From: Ceratodon purpureus
Lineage: Eukaryota; Streptophyta; Bryopsida; Pseudoditrichales; Ditrichaceae
Reading direction: 5' to 3'
NCBI GenBank assembly: GCA_014871385.1
Contig: CM026426.1
Coordinates: forward strand, 65,382,716-65,446,715
DNA: 64,000 nt
Shown here: positions 23,720 to 35,890 of the stretch, piece after piece
Position numbering within the stretch: the stretch's first letter is position 1
Layout of the letters: every line of letters starts with the position of its first letter
Position numbers and translations under genes: made by a program
The notes under the pieces: generated by a model
What the model saw: the letters and a program-made list of their open reading frames with translations, nothing else
Databases searched by the model: none
Told to the model about the DNA's origin: nothing

Positions 23720-26640
23720 TGATCTTCCAGACTTGAGCTTTCTACCATGAAATGGCCACGTAAGTAGGAATGACAGGGTTATTTACTTGTTACAACTAAC
23801 ATGTCATGTGTGATCTTACGGACGGTTTCGTACCACTAAAATTTTACCAAAGAGACTGAGCAGTTGTTTGAAGTGGGCGTATGAACTTACTGTGTATAGA
23901 ACGACCTTACGACATGATAGGACCCCATCCGTTTGCACAGAGAAGTGTGGATCTTACACTCGGAGCACAGTGGCACAGTCATCGGTCAAGGTAAGGCTAG
24001 GGTGCACTACAAGATGGTGAAGTCGAAGATACCTCCCGACATGCCATGCAAGATTGGAACTCAGTGGGTCAATGTACTAACCGTGTTTGTGAGACATAGG
24101 TTGCTATTGTGGAGAATAAGTACATAATTGTTATGATGGTTATGAGCACAAGATCACTGGTCACATGGCTGTACACCGATGCACAATCGGTTGCTGTTTG
24201 AATGGCACTTATGGGAGGAGACTTGGACTCTAACCATGAGAGGAACGTACAACCTCGACTTCAGGGCAGAATGTAACGTCACCAAATTTGAATCTATGCT
24301 GGCCACATGTCGGTAATATGTGTAGTATGGGGTGCAATATCAGTGATTGCCGTTGTGAGCTTCAAATATTCGGAGGTCGAATGGGACTTGTTTTATGTCG
24401 AGTCGAGGTATGCCTTGGCGTCTATTCCTAGGTACAGTCGGAACAAGGTGCCTTGTAAAATGAGTCCAGTAAACCTCAAACTAGATGTATGCCATTGCAA
24501 TTCACGTTCAATGTACTGGCTCATCGTGCACTCATACAACATATGGAACTAAACAAGCGCCAAATGAACTGCACTGAAACTCCGCAACTCTAGCGATAAG
24601 AGTGAGTTGAAACGATATACATAAGAAGGTCAAATTCAAATCGAACGATGGCAAGACGTACCAGCCGACGGGGGGCGTGAGAGCAATTGTGCGATCTATA
24701 GAGCTCACATAGATGGATAAAATATTATGAATTGTTTGGTCTGCAATGAAGCCATCGACGACAGAAATTGGATACATCTACCGGATGTACGTAGTTCTTA
24801 TGAACGATCAAGATTTGTACACGTGTCATTTTGCAAACCTATGTACGTATAATTGGGCGGCTGATGTTGAAATAATCGGGAGGTGAGAATTGTTTACATC
24901 CGACGGTTCCACTGTGCATTATCCGACGGCTATGGAGTAAGTAATCATGTGGTCTACAGAGATTTAAATGAAGGGTTGCAATGAGAAGCATCGTTCGATC
25001 TGTATTGATCGGATCGATGGCCTAGAATCATGAAAACCGACGACCGAAAGTACTCATTATTGACCACTATGCGGTGCCCACGTGGCTCAACCTAGTGAAA
25101 CCCTTAACCCAATTCACTTCTTATCTGACGTCCCTATTCTAAAATATTGTGTGATGCACACCACACTTATCCAACGGTGGGAATCAGTAGAATCGTGTGC
25201 TTTATTTACAATGAATCGAACGGCTAAGCAGTATACAATCCAACGTCCCCTGTGCAAAGTATCGTGCGTTTCATGTAGACTTCATCCGATGGTGAGTAGG
25301 AGCAGCATTGTACGGTTAAATGTAAATCAATCAAATGGCTCCAATGTAAATAATCCAACTGGTAAGATGATTTTTTTATGAACGGCTACCGACAACTACA
25401 TCGGACAGAGTGGGCTGTCTGCATCGGACAAATACGGTTGGTCGAGTAGCAGGCTAGTTGTGATGCCACGTGAGCTTCAAAAAAGCGCAGGGTATCAACC
25501 CAAAAACCCATGGTGACGGGCAGAACCCTTCCATCGTAACGAGCAGGAGAAATATATTTTTCAACCCAGGTAACTTACATTCCCAAACACAACGGCTGAG
25601 TAAATGCAGCAACGAGGGATGTACTCTGTCCTACATGGTACAGTCACATGAAAGGACCGTGGGAGAGAGGCTCTCCATCGCGAGAAGAGATATTGGTTCA
25701 TGACGTTTTGGATATGGATGCTACTTAGAGGAAGCCCGAACCTCTAGTAATGTCAGCTCCTACGGTCGTTTATGATAAGAATCTAAGTGACTTGATTATA
25801 CGATTTCACATTGCAAACTTAGCATTATTGCCTACTACAATGCAACTCTAGCACTAATGCCTACAACATTGCAATTTCCACTCACGTTTTGTTATTGTGT
25901 GCATGACTTAAAAACTCTCCTCCCTCAATAGCAAATCATTTTAGTCAGACAGCATTCAGTTTTCCTTCTATCCTTATCGATGTTGACATTTTACACATTC
26001 GAAAACTATATTATGAATATAATAGGGAGATAATTGCGCAGTCAGAAGTAATTCACAGAGAGTTTACCGGAATTCAACAAGCTCCTTTGATTAGATGCTA
26101 ACCTGTAGCCCATCGTGATACCGTTCTTTGAAATTTTGTCACTGTGATGTTATACAATTTGATTTTAAGCATACCTTTTCTCCATGATATTCTTTGTAAC
26201 CATCATCTATAATTGCACCCCTAAAATTACTAGGACTCCAAGGCAAAGCCATCATTTGTCATGCACCAACTACTCAGACCATTATTAGGAAAACTTTGAG
26301 CTAACAATCGCTACACTTCCACACTGAGCAAATAAAAAATAAATAAAAAATAAAAAATGTTTTGATAAATAATCAAGACGTGAAGTAATGTATTATTCTG
26401 AGGAGGGGGACTTGCAAACAATGAACGGGAAGAACCGGCTGCTAGTTACAGATTGACCGAATGAAATCCACACCTAACCGGTAGAGTTTGAATGTCATCG
26501 GTTATTTTCCGACTGAAAAATTTAAAATCATCCAGGTATCATGTAGATATCAGATGAGTATCATCCAAATAATGTCAAATTATCATCCAGGTATCAGCAC
26601 ACTGACCGAGTGACTTCACAAAAGTAAGGATTTTTACCGA
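23720..26640. other. No supportable gene
   Basis: Only short frames of 60-99 codons, none with recognisable features. The element-free character and even base composition give no hint of function. ATCATCCAGGTATCA recurs near 26527 and 26582. Confidence 0.55.
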
Positions 26641-26715
26641 TTTTCCCCAAAATCTCTCCGTTCCCTGCTCGCAAACATCACAATCATATACCAGCGAAAA
26701 TTAGAGTGGCTAATT

Positions 26716-26752
26716 ATCGCCACGTAGGCTACCCAATTGCCTACGTGGCGAT
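26716..26752. repeat. Perfect 14-bp hairpin, 9-nt loop
   Basis: ATCGCCACGTAGGC (26716-26729) is followed after nine bases by its exact reverse complement (26739-26752). It lies about 1.2 kb upstream of the hAT coding region and contains two ACGTG-type cores. It may be an element end or a regulatory palindrome. Confidence 0.85.
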
Positions 26753-27244
26753 TTGGCCCAAGGGAGGTGACAGGGTGAGGTCCTGGGAGGTGGCCAGGAT
26801 TTGATGTCCTGGGCCACCCACCTCGCCCACTCTCTGCCCTCCACTCCATCTTCCCCATTTGGCTTCTCCACCACGGCTCCCTTCCCAACTTCATTTATCG
26901 CTCTCCTCCTCCCCACCTCGGATGCTGCATCGCTGTTTCCTCACCCTCTCAGTGCGCCGATTGCCAGCTTTACCTGCTCTTCAATGCTCCAAAGATAGCG
27001 TTCAGATCCGCTCTTCTTGGATCCCGTGTAGCGCTGCTGCTTCCCTGTGAAGCTTGGGGTTTAGCTCCTGAGTCCATAAGTGCCATTGCCCCCCGCCTCC
27101 AATCCTGTGTAGCTCCAATCTCTCATTGTTCACCTGCGGATTTGCTCCATTTGAATTCGCGACTCAATTCCATTGTGATGATGGTGTTTTCATGATTGCT
27201 GTTGGTTAATGTGTGTATTTCCTTTGTCCAGTACGTATGGCATG

Positions 27245-27500
27245 CACTTGGAACTTGGAGGCTGGGGGCCGGAGCTGCGGGGTTTTGCTAAATGCTTGAG
27301 CCTTTCCATGTGGTGGGTAATTTGAGCTTGTAACTTGGAACTTGGGGGCCGGGGCTGGGCAATGCGATCAATGCTTGAGGCGCTGGGTAATTTGTTTGGA
27401 ACTTGGAACTTGGGGTCGGAGCTGGGCTATTTCCTGAATGCTTGAGCCTTGCGGCGCTGGGTAATTTGCTCAATGCTTCCAGCTTGAGGCGCAGGGTTTT
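27245..27500. repeat. Three diverged direct repeats of about 80-90 bp upstream of the hAT gene
   Basis: ACTTGGAACTTGG, then GGGCCGGAGCTG or GGTCGGAGCTGGG, then ATGCTTGAG and GCTGGGTAATTTG recur near 27247, 27330 and 27400. Clustered subterminal repeats are common near hAT ends, so these may mark the 5' side of the element. Its termini were not found. Confidence 0.55.
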
Positions 27501-27926
27501 GAATTCCCAATGCCCATCACCTCGCATTGATGGGGTGTGATCCGCAATGGGTGATTTCTGGGGGCTTTGGATTATTGGATGGGGGGGCTTTGGGTTGAGG
27601 GCTGAATGGGGCTGCAGATCCAATTTCAAATTTGAAATGGATGCTCACTCATGGGGACGCCGATCTGTGTTGTCTCCGATCTCCTATATAATTGCAATGC
27701 GATCATTGTGTTTCATCATCATAGCTTTTGAGTGCCCTGTTTCCTGCTTATCTGCAATCATTGTTTTCCTCTTTGAACTTGCTCTCTTGCTTTTTTTCTT
27801 GTCTGCGATGGCTTCGGGTGGACAGGTGACGGCGTTGGCGTTGGCGAAGAAGAAACTGGGGACTTTTTGCCAGCGAGCTCTGGCGTTTTCTAATCGCGGG
27901 AGCTCTCTCACACCGCCCTGGAGAGG

Positions 27927-30796
27927 GTGGTTCTCACCTGCAGTGCGAGCAAGAAGCGTGCTGCTGAGGACTCGCAAGAGTCCAGCAGCTGTGGCGGAGG
28001 TGATGGGGGCGGCGCGGTGGCTGCCGCAGGGGGCGGAGGCTGCGGGGCTACTGCTTCACATGGAGGCTGTGGGGCTGGTGCAATGGGTGGAGCGGGGGGT
28101 GGTGACCCGGACTGCCAAGAGGTCATATGCCTCAGCGACAGCCAGGCCGAGCCAGCCCCCGCAGCGAAGAAAAAGCACCGCAAGTAGGACGCCCACCGCC
28201 GGTACCAGGACTCGTGGGCGTCCAAGTATCCTTGGGCTGAGCAGATGGTTTGCGAAGGGGACAATGTCGAGACAGTCCGCTGCTCGATCTGTACCAAAGT
28301 GAATGGGGCTCCAAAAATCCTCATCGCAAAGGGGGACAATTTGGCCAAACATCAGGGGTGGACGAAGGCAAAATCCGACCTCCCTGATGGAACGAAGGAG
28401 GGGGAATGGCGGTGGGATCGCAATTCCAAGCACTGCCGGGCTAAGCGGGTCTATGCCACGACCTCTGTGGACTCCATTTTGCGACTGGTTACCGAAGGTG
28501 CTTGCAACAGTTCCTCTGATCGCAAGAAACACATACAATTTGCTGTGCTTTTCCACCTCTTGGCAAATGGGAGGCCGATGGTTGAGTTTGAGGGCATGCA
28601 CAAGCTTTTTCAGTTCGTTGGGGTTCCTAGGCTGCCTCGGAAGCACTGGTCCGCGAGCAGTGGGTGGCAAATGGCGGAGGCTTTGCACGATGTAGTTCTG
28701 GGGGCCTCCTCGCAGGTTCTTTCTAACGCTAAATTTTTTCCCTCAGTTGCGATGAGGTTACTACTGTGGACAATCAAGTGTGGATCTCAATCCACGCTTA
28801 TGTTGTGGAAAATTGGATCCAGGTTCCTGTTTTGCTGTCGCTTGAGCGTGTTGTTGAGGGCTGTGGAGCGCTGAACCTCACCCACATCATCACTCAGGCC
28901 ATGGCCAACGGTGGTCTCACCGAGTCGCACATTCGGGCCGGCCTCATGAGCGTGGGGGCAGATGGGGCCTCCACTTTCCAAGGGAGGAGGTCGGGAGTGA
29001 TCACACAGCTGCAGCAATTGCATGCGCCGCATGTAATTAGCATGCACTGTGTGGCCCACCGGACCAACCTCGCCGTTGGTTGTCTATCTGACCTTCCCTC
29101 TGTCCAGCGAATTGAGCACCTGTTGCAGTCTTTGCATTTTTATTTCTCCAAGTCCTCCAAGCGTCACCTTGAGTTTACCAAATTGTCCGAGATCTTGCAG
29201 ACCAAAGGGATGAAAATCCTGCGGCAAGTAAAGACTCGTTGGATTTCAATGCTCAGTCCTCTGAAACGTGTACTATCTGAGTATCGCACCTTGGTTGTGA
29301 AGATGTACTCTGATATGCATGCTGCGGTGCTTGTGCCCTTGGCCAAGATCAATTTTGAGGCGTTGGTTGACATCGAAAACCTCCTGAGTCTTGCATGTTT
29401 TGTCCCACTCTTGGAGTCAGTCAAGAACCTCATTGTCTTTGCTCAAAGTCCGAATGTGTATGTCTGTGACTTTACAAGGGCCTTGCAGCTTTGCTGCAAT
29501 GACATTGACAGTTTGTACCGAGCTGAGGAAACTGCGTTTAAGTCAGATGTATTTTCTCATTTCACCTCAATCTGTGACATGACGCATGATAGCATCAAGT
29601 TGAGATGGCAACCAGACATGAACGGAGGTGATGACCTATTAGTGTTTGAGGGCCACTTGCAAACTCCTGCTGGAGCCCACCTGAATGCCACTGTCCGGGC
29701 TGATGGAGGTCGGTCCAGTGTTTTCGTGACCCCTTCCATGTGGAAGCTTGTGAAGGCCAGCGTGAAACGGGATGTGAAATGTAAGTGGCCCCTTCAGAAT
29801 CTCCAGTAGCTTGTCACCGCAACTTAATGCTACCATGCGTCATGATCCTTATTTGTGTTGCTTTGGGCTTCTTGTCTATTTTCCATTTGTTGTGATACAC
29901 TTTGTGTTGCTAATGTGTGTGCTGTGTGGCCTGTCTAGTGGCTGCGGATCTGATTATCAGTGAGCTCCATGACCGATTTCCGGCCAACCATGTGTTGAAT
30001 GCTTTGAGCATTGTGTACCCTCATTTCTGGCTGCCTGAGAATGAGCCGCATCTGCACTTGCAGCAGCATATTTCTGTGATTAAATCCACCTTTTGTGACC
30101 CTAAACAGTGCTACATGGGGGAGGCCTCTTTGTCTGCCAATGGTCCACTGTCCGCATCTGCACTTGATGCACAGCTGGGGCTTTTTAAGCTCGCCATGGA
30201 AAGCAATAGCCCCGCGGCACTGGCCCCCTTTGACATGCACCTCAATCCGCTAACAAAGTTGTGGCAAAAGCTCAGTCAGTCCACCATTCTGACTAAGTCG
30301 AGTTTTCCCGAGTTTTTCAAGCTGGCTCACATAGCCATGGTCATGGTGATGTTCTATAATCATTTTATCTTCTTTGTCTAATGCTGTATACCTCCTAGGC
30401 TGCGGTGTTTTCTGCTGCACTGTGTCCAGGTCTCGGTGGAGTTTGCAGCTGCGGGTTTCCTTTCATTAGCTTCTGGCCTTGGGGTCTTAGTAGGTGGTTT
30501 GTGAGGTTACTGTCTACTGCTCACCGAATTCCCTTCTCTCGTAAGCATGGTAGATTGACTCGTTTTTGTTGTAACCTTATTGTTTGCAGGTCCTGGGGAG
30601 TGTCGAGGATGAGCGGCTTTTCAGCACGGTGGCTTTTGTCAAAGGCCGACTTTGGAACAGGCTTACGGACCACCTTCCTCTTGTTGTTCGCATGTTTGCC
30701 CAGAAGCATTACACTCTCCAAACCATGCCCTTCGAAGAAGCAATTGGCGTTTGGCACAAGGCCGTGAAGACGAAACGTTACGCTGTGAATGCTTAG
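27927..30796 (+). pseudogene. hAT-superfamily transposase, three exons, inactivated
   Basis: Exon 1 (about 27927-29780) has a Gly/Ala-rich N-terminus and a BED-like CSIC..NLAKHQG finger. The DEVTTVDN and GADGAS motifs carry the first two catalytic acids, followed by the CVAHRTNLAV helix. Introns 29781-29938 and 30346-30589 have GT..AG ends and rejoin the frame exactly. The last exon (30590-30796) is the conserved dimerisation tail starting VLGSVEDERLFS. Two lesions are visible: TAG at 28185-28187 and a one-base deletion in the T run near 28735-28741. The 5' start is uncertain because no in-frame ATG follows the stop at 27891; a missing first exon (ATG near 27808) is possible. The transposase cuts and pastes hAT elements in the nucleus; here it is a fossil. 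Confidence 0.85.
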
Positions 30797-30799
30797 TTT

Positions 30800-31170
30800 T
30801 CCATTTAGATCTCAGACTTTCTGTATTTGATAGGTTTTCCCTCCTTTTTATCACTGTTCTTAGCATTTAGGCAATACCTCTTGTTCCTTAAAGTTGAGAA
30901 CTTTAATAAAATCGAGGTTTCCTGTCCATTTACATTGCCGCATGCCTCTTGAATCTTCATCATTTTGCTTTTATGCTGTTAGTGAAAAAAAACAAAAAAA
31001 CTTGAATATGGTTGAGTTTGCTTTTTCTCAAGTTAACTTGGAAATTAAAATCTGTTTGAAGTCTGAACTGGTTGTTTGAATCTCAAACTTAACCAAAAAA
31101 TAAAAAAGTTAATCAATCGAAGTCTGATTCAGTTTTTATGAACTTAACCAAAAAAAAAGTAAAACGAAGC
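30800..31170. other. AT-rich spacer downstream of the hAT gene
   Basis: No gene is visible. The CTTAACCAAAAAA segment occurs at 31087 and 31142. The 3' terminal repeat of the hAT element should be near here but was not identified. Confidence 0.4.
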
Positions 31171-31399
31171 TTTAAAAATGTAAAGTAAAAGTCGCAGAAG
31201 TGAATTTCATAACTTTAAAAATAATAAAAATAAAATTGTAAATAGCCTGAATGCTCCAACATGGCATGCTGAAATCGTGAAAATACGCCCCTAAACCCTT
31301 CCCTTTAGCCCCTAATCCTACTCTCTCTGCTCTCTGAGTAGCACTGCAATTCTGATGTAATTTCAAATGACATAGCACTATTGAGATGCGTAAATGAAC

Positions 31400-32338
31400 T
31401 CTGTAGCCAAGTGAATTGCTACTCAATTCATCCACTTCGCACAGCTGGCTATCCAGAGTTACTGGTTCTCGTTTTTCCACCTCCTCGAAATAGTTTAAAA
31501 AAAAATCACTGTCATATACATCAGTGTTGTCCTGTTCGACATAGGCATTGAATTCCTCTTCCCCAATTACTCGGCCCGCACCAACTTCTACAGAAGGAAC
31601 TTCTGTATCTAGGTCATTAATTCGCAAACAGTCAAAGTCCACGTCACGTTCCGGAGAGAACAACAGCGCATCCTCCTCTTCTGCAGAAGCGATTACCCTT
31701 TTCCCCCTAGGGTCTGTCTTCAAAACTACTTTCCTCTCCAGATTTTCTGTACAGTCAACGTAGAACACTTGTTGTTCGTGGGAGGGAAAAGTGAATGAAT
31801 CAGGCCCAAAAGCCACCATTTGAAAAAAATTTGCTACAGTGAACCCCCATCGGTCTGTTTTCATTGTTGCGGTTGACCCACAATAACTAGATTTCACCTA
31901 GGACCCTATGAGCACCACCTGCTGGAAAGAAACATAATCTAATTCTACAATTTCTTCCAAGTGGCCAACATACTCAAGTGCTGCCAGAGCAGGATTACGA
32001 TCACGAAGACCAAAACAACAAGGCCTAACCGACGAGGTAGCAATTCTTGAGTCACTGGTCTTCAAATGTGCTTCTGCACTCTTAACTCTAAGATGGTATC
32101 CATACGAGTACAAGCTCCTGTATTTTTTAGCGGACTTGGCGGGATACTTAGAGAATGCCTTCAAATTCAAGTCTATTACTTCCCCAAGCTCCTTCTCTGT
32201 CATAATTGTCGCCTTCAGCCAGTCTGCAAATTCAGGATGCTCACACAGCTCAACAGGATAATTGGGACCTTGGGCTCCATTATGGCCTTGATGTTGAGCT
32301 CTCCATCTCATTCGAGGAGCTTTTAAATCCTCAACCAT
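31400..32338 (-). pseudogene. CACTA (En/Spm)-type transposon protein fragment, DUF4216-like
   Basis: The minus-strand frame from 32338 reads through a GYHLRVKSAEAHLKTSDS block, then EYVGHLEEIVELDYVSFQQV and, after an in-frame TAG at 31898-31900, DRWGFTVANF and FTFPSHEQQVFYVD. This order (YxG..EIIELxY..VVL..W then WGFT.VNF then ASQ.QVFYV) is that of the DUF4216 region in plant CACTA transposon proteins. The stop sits exactly where the family has a Trp, so TGG to TAG is likely. An acidic stretch follows, and the open frame runs on to 31172 in low-quality sequence. No catalytic core or CACTA ends are seen; this is a relic fragment. Confidence 0.6.
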
Positions 32339-32439
32339 GTCCTAGTATCGTGCGCAAACAAAATATACAATTCACAAATAGTATTGTCGAAATCAGATAA
32401 CTTGAACTAAGTCATGAAGTCTAAACGTCCGAGTACTGC

Positions 32440-33230
32440 ACCACTACACTAGTGGAAATGCATCCTAACTACACCAACCGATTACACCTAACAATCATAT
32501 TGGTATTCATCCCGAAATGGCCCTGGATTTCTATTGGCTGGAAATTTTTTTTGGTGTAATCGTGAGTGTCAGGCTGTTACAGTGCTGCGCATTTTCAGTG
32601 CACTGTTCCTCACTGGAAAAGGGACCAATGAGCCTCCCTGTTATTTAAAGCGGACGAGTTTTTTCCCATTTACCGTGAATCGCAGCCTTCATGTTCACGG
32701 AACGGATTACCATGCCACCTGGCCATGGACGGGACTGTGCATTCATCCATAGCCATGTCAAAGATTACTTAATTCCCTCGGGTGATTTCGAATGCGGTGA
32801 ATCCTGGTTGACAGTTGTACCCGTCGACTATGTGGATACTCTGGTGGTTGCGGTCAGGTATGTATCAAACTTGTTTTTGATGAATTCGGGTGGATTGGTG
32901 TGGAATCATTTGTTACGGTTTCTACATAATATTCGCAAATTGCCTTCTGTTCATGCCATGCAACAACGTGAATCAATCTGTTCCCGGATATGTACATAGA
33001 GTTAACCATTCAATATATTCGGGAAGAAGTAACTTGTTTGAACATGAGATACCTAGTGCGCAGTTCAGCTCCTGGCCAGTACTCTGCGTGGACACTATAA
33101 TTCTATCAACTAACACGGATATATACAAATCAGTGTAGACCTCCACTCTGCAAAATTGAGGTTCAAGTCACCTTGAGAGTTTTTTGTCTTCCAATTCCAG
33201 ATCAAACGCTTCGTGCCTTTAGAATAACAT
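32440..33230. other. No supportable gene
   Basis: Short + strand frames at 32534-33138 overlap in several frames and show no recognisable domain. Confidence 0.45.
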
Positions 33231-33235
33231 TTTTC

Positions 33236-33960
33236 CTACAGCTGTCGTATAAGATCAGAGACCGCCTTCAAATTTCGCAGTTCCATGTTTAGCTGCTCGC
33301 TCACATTTGCGTGCTCTTTCTGTGCCTTCTCCAGATCGTCGGTCAAGTTAGTCACTATGGTCGTCTGTCTTGTGCGTTTGATCTCCCAGATTTGAAGCCT
33401 GTGACGCGCTAAGTCGACGTTGGTGGCCCATGATTTGACTAGTGTCTGACAGTTCTTCATGTATGAGTCATACGCGGTGACTGATTCTTCATTGGCTGGA
33501 TTCGTGACGCTCGACTTGGACACTGTCCTAGGAATTCCTTGAGCCGTGTGTGATTGTTCAATGAATTCGTTCAGGCAGGCAGTCCCCGTGTCTACCTTAT
33601 TCTGAATGAAATTCAGCCTCTCTTTCTCCTCTCATAGACGAGCAGCAGTTGCCTTGACGGCCTTGTACGCGTCGTAACGACGTTGTTGCACTTTAGTGCG
33701 TTCATCTTCAACAAGACCGTAGACTCCGTCCCGTACAAATGCGAGGCCCTGTAGCGCATCGTTACCAAGGAGGGGTGTACCGTCGCAAACCTTTTCCTTT
33801 CCTTTGTTCTACTTGCGATCTAGACGTCGAGAACTCCCAATTTCTGGAGGTGGATTGGGTCCTTCTGTGACTCGGAAATTGTTGCTATGTGGAGGTCGAG
33901 AACTCCCAATTCCATGAGGAGAATTCGGACCATCTGCGTGACGGATGTTGGAGGAAGATG
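33236..33960 (-). pseudogene. Coiled-coil protein fragment, two nonsense codons
   Basis: One minus-strand frame runs from about 33960 to the stop at 33236, broken only by TAG at 33809-33811 and TGA at 33632-33634, both readable as C to T. The N-terminal part is Pro/Ser/Arg-rich. It includes an imperfect direct repeat of about 69 bp (GAGAACTCCCAATT at 33829 and 33898). The rest is a long heptad-like coil (DDLEKAQKEHANVSEQLNME). Its 5' end abuts the SINE at 33972. Function unknown; it resembles the coil-plus-low-complexity style of the 4.4-6.3 kb locus, without proven homology. Confidence 0.5.
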
Positions 33961-33961
33961 T

Positions 33962-34248
33962 TGGAAGGCACTCACAACAAAGGTCCTCGGAATATTAGTT
34001 GAGACATGAATGCTTTGGCTCGGGCTTTGGTCCCAAGTGGGCAGATGGTGTCAGTCCGACACTGTAGCTTGTGCCCTCCACACGCCTCGCTCGGAGGTCA
34101 TTGGTTCGAGCCCCCGTGGCGGTTGCTGGCACCACGGTGGCACAGCCGGTGCCATGTCAAAAAGTACGCGGGCAGCGCCTGTTTTTTTCTCTCACGTGCT
34201 GCTTACACGGCCTTTTTGTGACCCGATTTTGCACCTAATGGAAGGCAC
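33962..34248 (+). mobile_element. Complete SINE with 10-bp target duplication
   Basis: TGGAAGGCAC at 33962-33971 is repeated at 34239-34248, bounding a 267-bp element (33972-34238). The body has an A-box-like TGGGCAGATGG and a perfect Pol III B-box-like GGTTCGAGCCCC. After CTGGCACCACGGTGGCAC it continues to a family 3' end, CTTACACGGCCTTTTTGTGACC, then TTTTGCACCTAA. It lacks a poly(A) tail. It is inserted at or close to the truncated 5' end of the gypsy element. It would be transcribed by RNA polymerase III and mobilised by a partner LINE (inference). Confidence 0.85.
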
Positions 34249-35890
34249 CTTCTCCTACCCTCGATTCTGCGACGTATCTAGAGAATTTCTATACCTTTAC
34301 AGAGGGAGAGGTGCAGGTTGATGAGACCCCAGTACAAGAGAAGCTAACGGAGATGAAGGTGGCAGCATGGAATTTAACTGAGGAGGAACAAGTGCGGAAG
34401 ATTAATGTCGGCACTGAGGAGGATCCCAAGATTTTGAAGATTGGTAGCCACCTAGAGCCAAATTTAGCGAAAGCAGCGGAGGATCTCTTACGAGAGTATA
34501 CAGACGTGTTTGCCTGGACTTACAAAGATCTGAAGGGCATCGCCCCCTCAGTAGCCCTGCATCGAATCGTATTAGAGAAGGATGTTCCTCCAAGCCATCA
34601 AGCTCGATACAAGATGAACTCCAACTATGCCAGCATTGTCAAACAGGACATAGACAAGCTCCTCGCAGCAGGGTTCATTGTACCAGTCGAGGAGGCGACT
34701 TGGCTCTCACCTATTTTTGTTGTCCCTAAAAAAAATGGTCAATTACGCATTTGTATTGATTATCGAAAATTAAATGCTGCGACCAGGAAGGATCCTTACC
34801 CCCTGCCATTTACTGAAGAGGTCTTAGATGCTGTGGCAGGTTACGAAATGTATACCTTCCTGGATGGTAGGTCGGGCTACTACCAGATTTCCATTGCCCC
34901 AGAGGACAGGCACAAGACAGCCCTTATCACGGAGTGGGGTCCTTTCGTATGGGTAGTCATGCCTTTTGGCTTGACCAATGCACCGCCGACTTACCAGAGG
35001 GCTGTAAACAAGGCGTTCAAGGAATACGTGGCGCTCTTCATGAAGCTGTTCTTGGACAACTTTACCGTCTACAGTGACATAGCCGACCATCTCCTCAAGC
35101 TGCGACTTTGTTTTGAAAAATGCCGGGAGTATGGCATTAGCTTGAATCCCGAAAAGTGTGCTTTTCTGGTAGCTTCTGGCATCATTTTGGGGCATGTGGT
35201 TTCTAAGGCAGGCAAGATGCCAGACCCTAAGAAGATTCAGGTCATCCAAGATATGCCTCGACCTCTACATGCAGCCAACGTCCAGATCTTTAACGGTTTT
35301 GCGCAGTTCAATCGAATCTACATCAAATTCTATACTCACATCATGGAACCCATCACCAGGTTGATGAGGAAGACTGAAGAGTTCATGTGGGTTGAGAAGT
35401 GCGAAGATGCGTGGGTGGATATTAAGGACAGGTATACCAATGCTCCGATTTTGGTTGCCCCGAGGTGTAATCTGGAGTTCCACGTTCACACCGATGCTTC
35501 AGACATCGCAGTGGGAGCCATGCTGGCTCAGAATCAGAAAGGGAAGTGTGATCAGCCCATCTCTTATGCATCTCGATTGTTGAATTCAGCTGAGAAGAAT
35601 TATACAACAACAGAAAAAGAGGCTCTAGCTATGGTGTATGCTTTAACAATTATCGCCATTACCTTTTGGGAAACAAGCTGGTTTTTTATGTGGATCACAT
35701 GGCCCTTGTATATCTGGTTAACAAGCCCCAAGTGTCGGGGCGGATTGCACGTTGGCTACTGCTCTTCCAGGAATACGATTTCACGGTGGTGTATAAGCCC
35801 GGTAAGACGCATGGCGCTGCCGACTTGCTTAGCCGACTTCCAAATGGCGAGGCGCCAACAGGAGTTCCAGACCAGCTTCCAGCCGCATGA
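34242..35890 (+). pseudogene. pol: Ty3/gypsy pol, part 1: reverse transcriptase and RNase H
   Basis: The frame is open from 34242; gag and protease are missing, so the element is 5'-truncated. RT motifs are in order: WLSPIFVVPKKNGQLR, ICIDYRKLN, FLDGRSGYYQI, MPFGLTNAPPTYQR, then the active-site box, here FLDN (35052-35063) instead of the usual [YF]xDD. RNase H follows (HTDASDIAVGAMLAQ, TTEKEALAMVYAL). A one-base shift near 35645-35660 moves the end of RNase H (GNKLVFYVDHMALVYL, YKPGKTHGAADLLSRLP) into another frame. A TGA at 35888-35890 separates it from integrase. In an intact element this enzyme copies element RNA into DNA in cytoplasmic particles. Confidence 0.93.
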
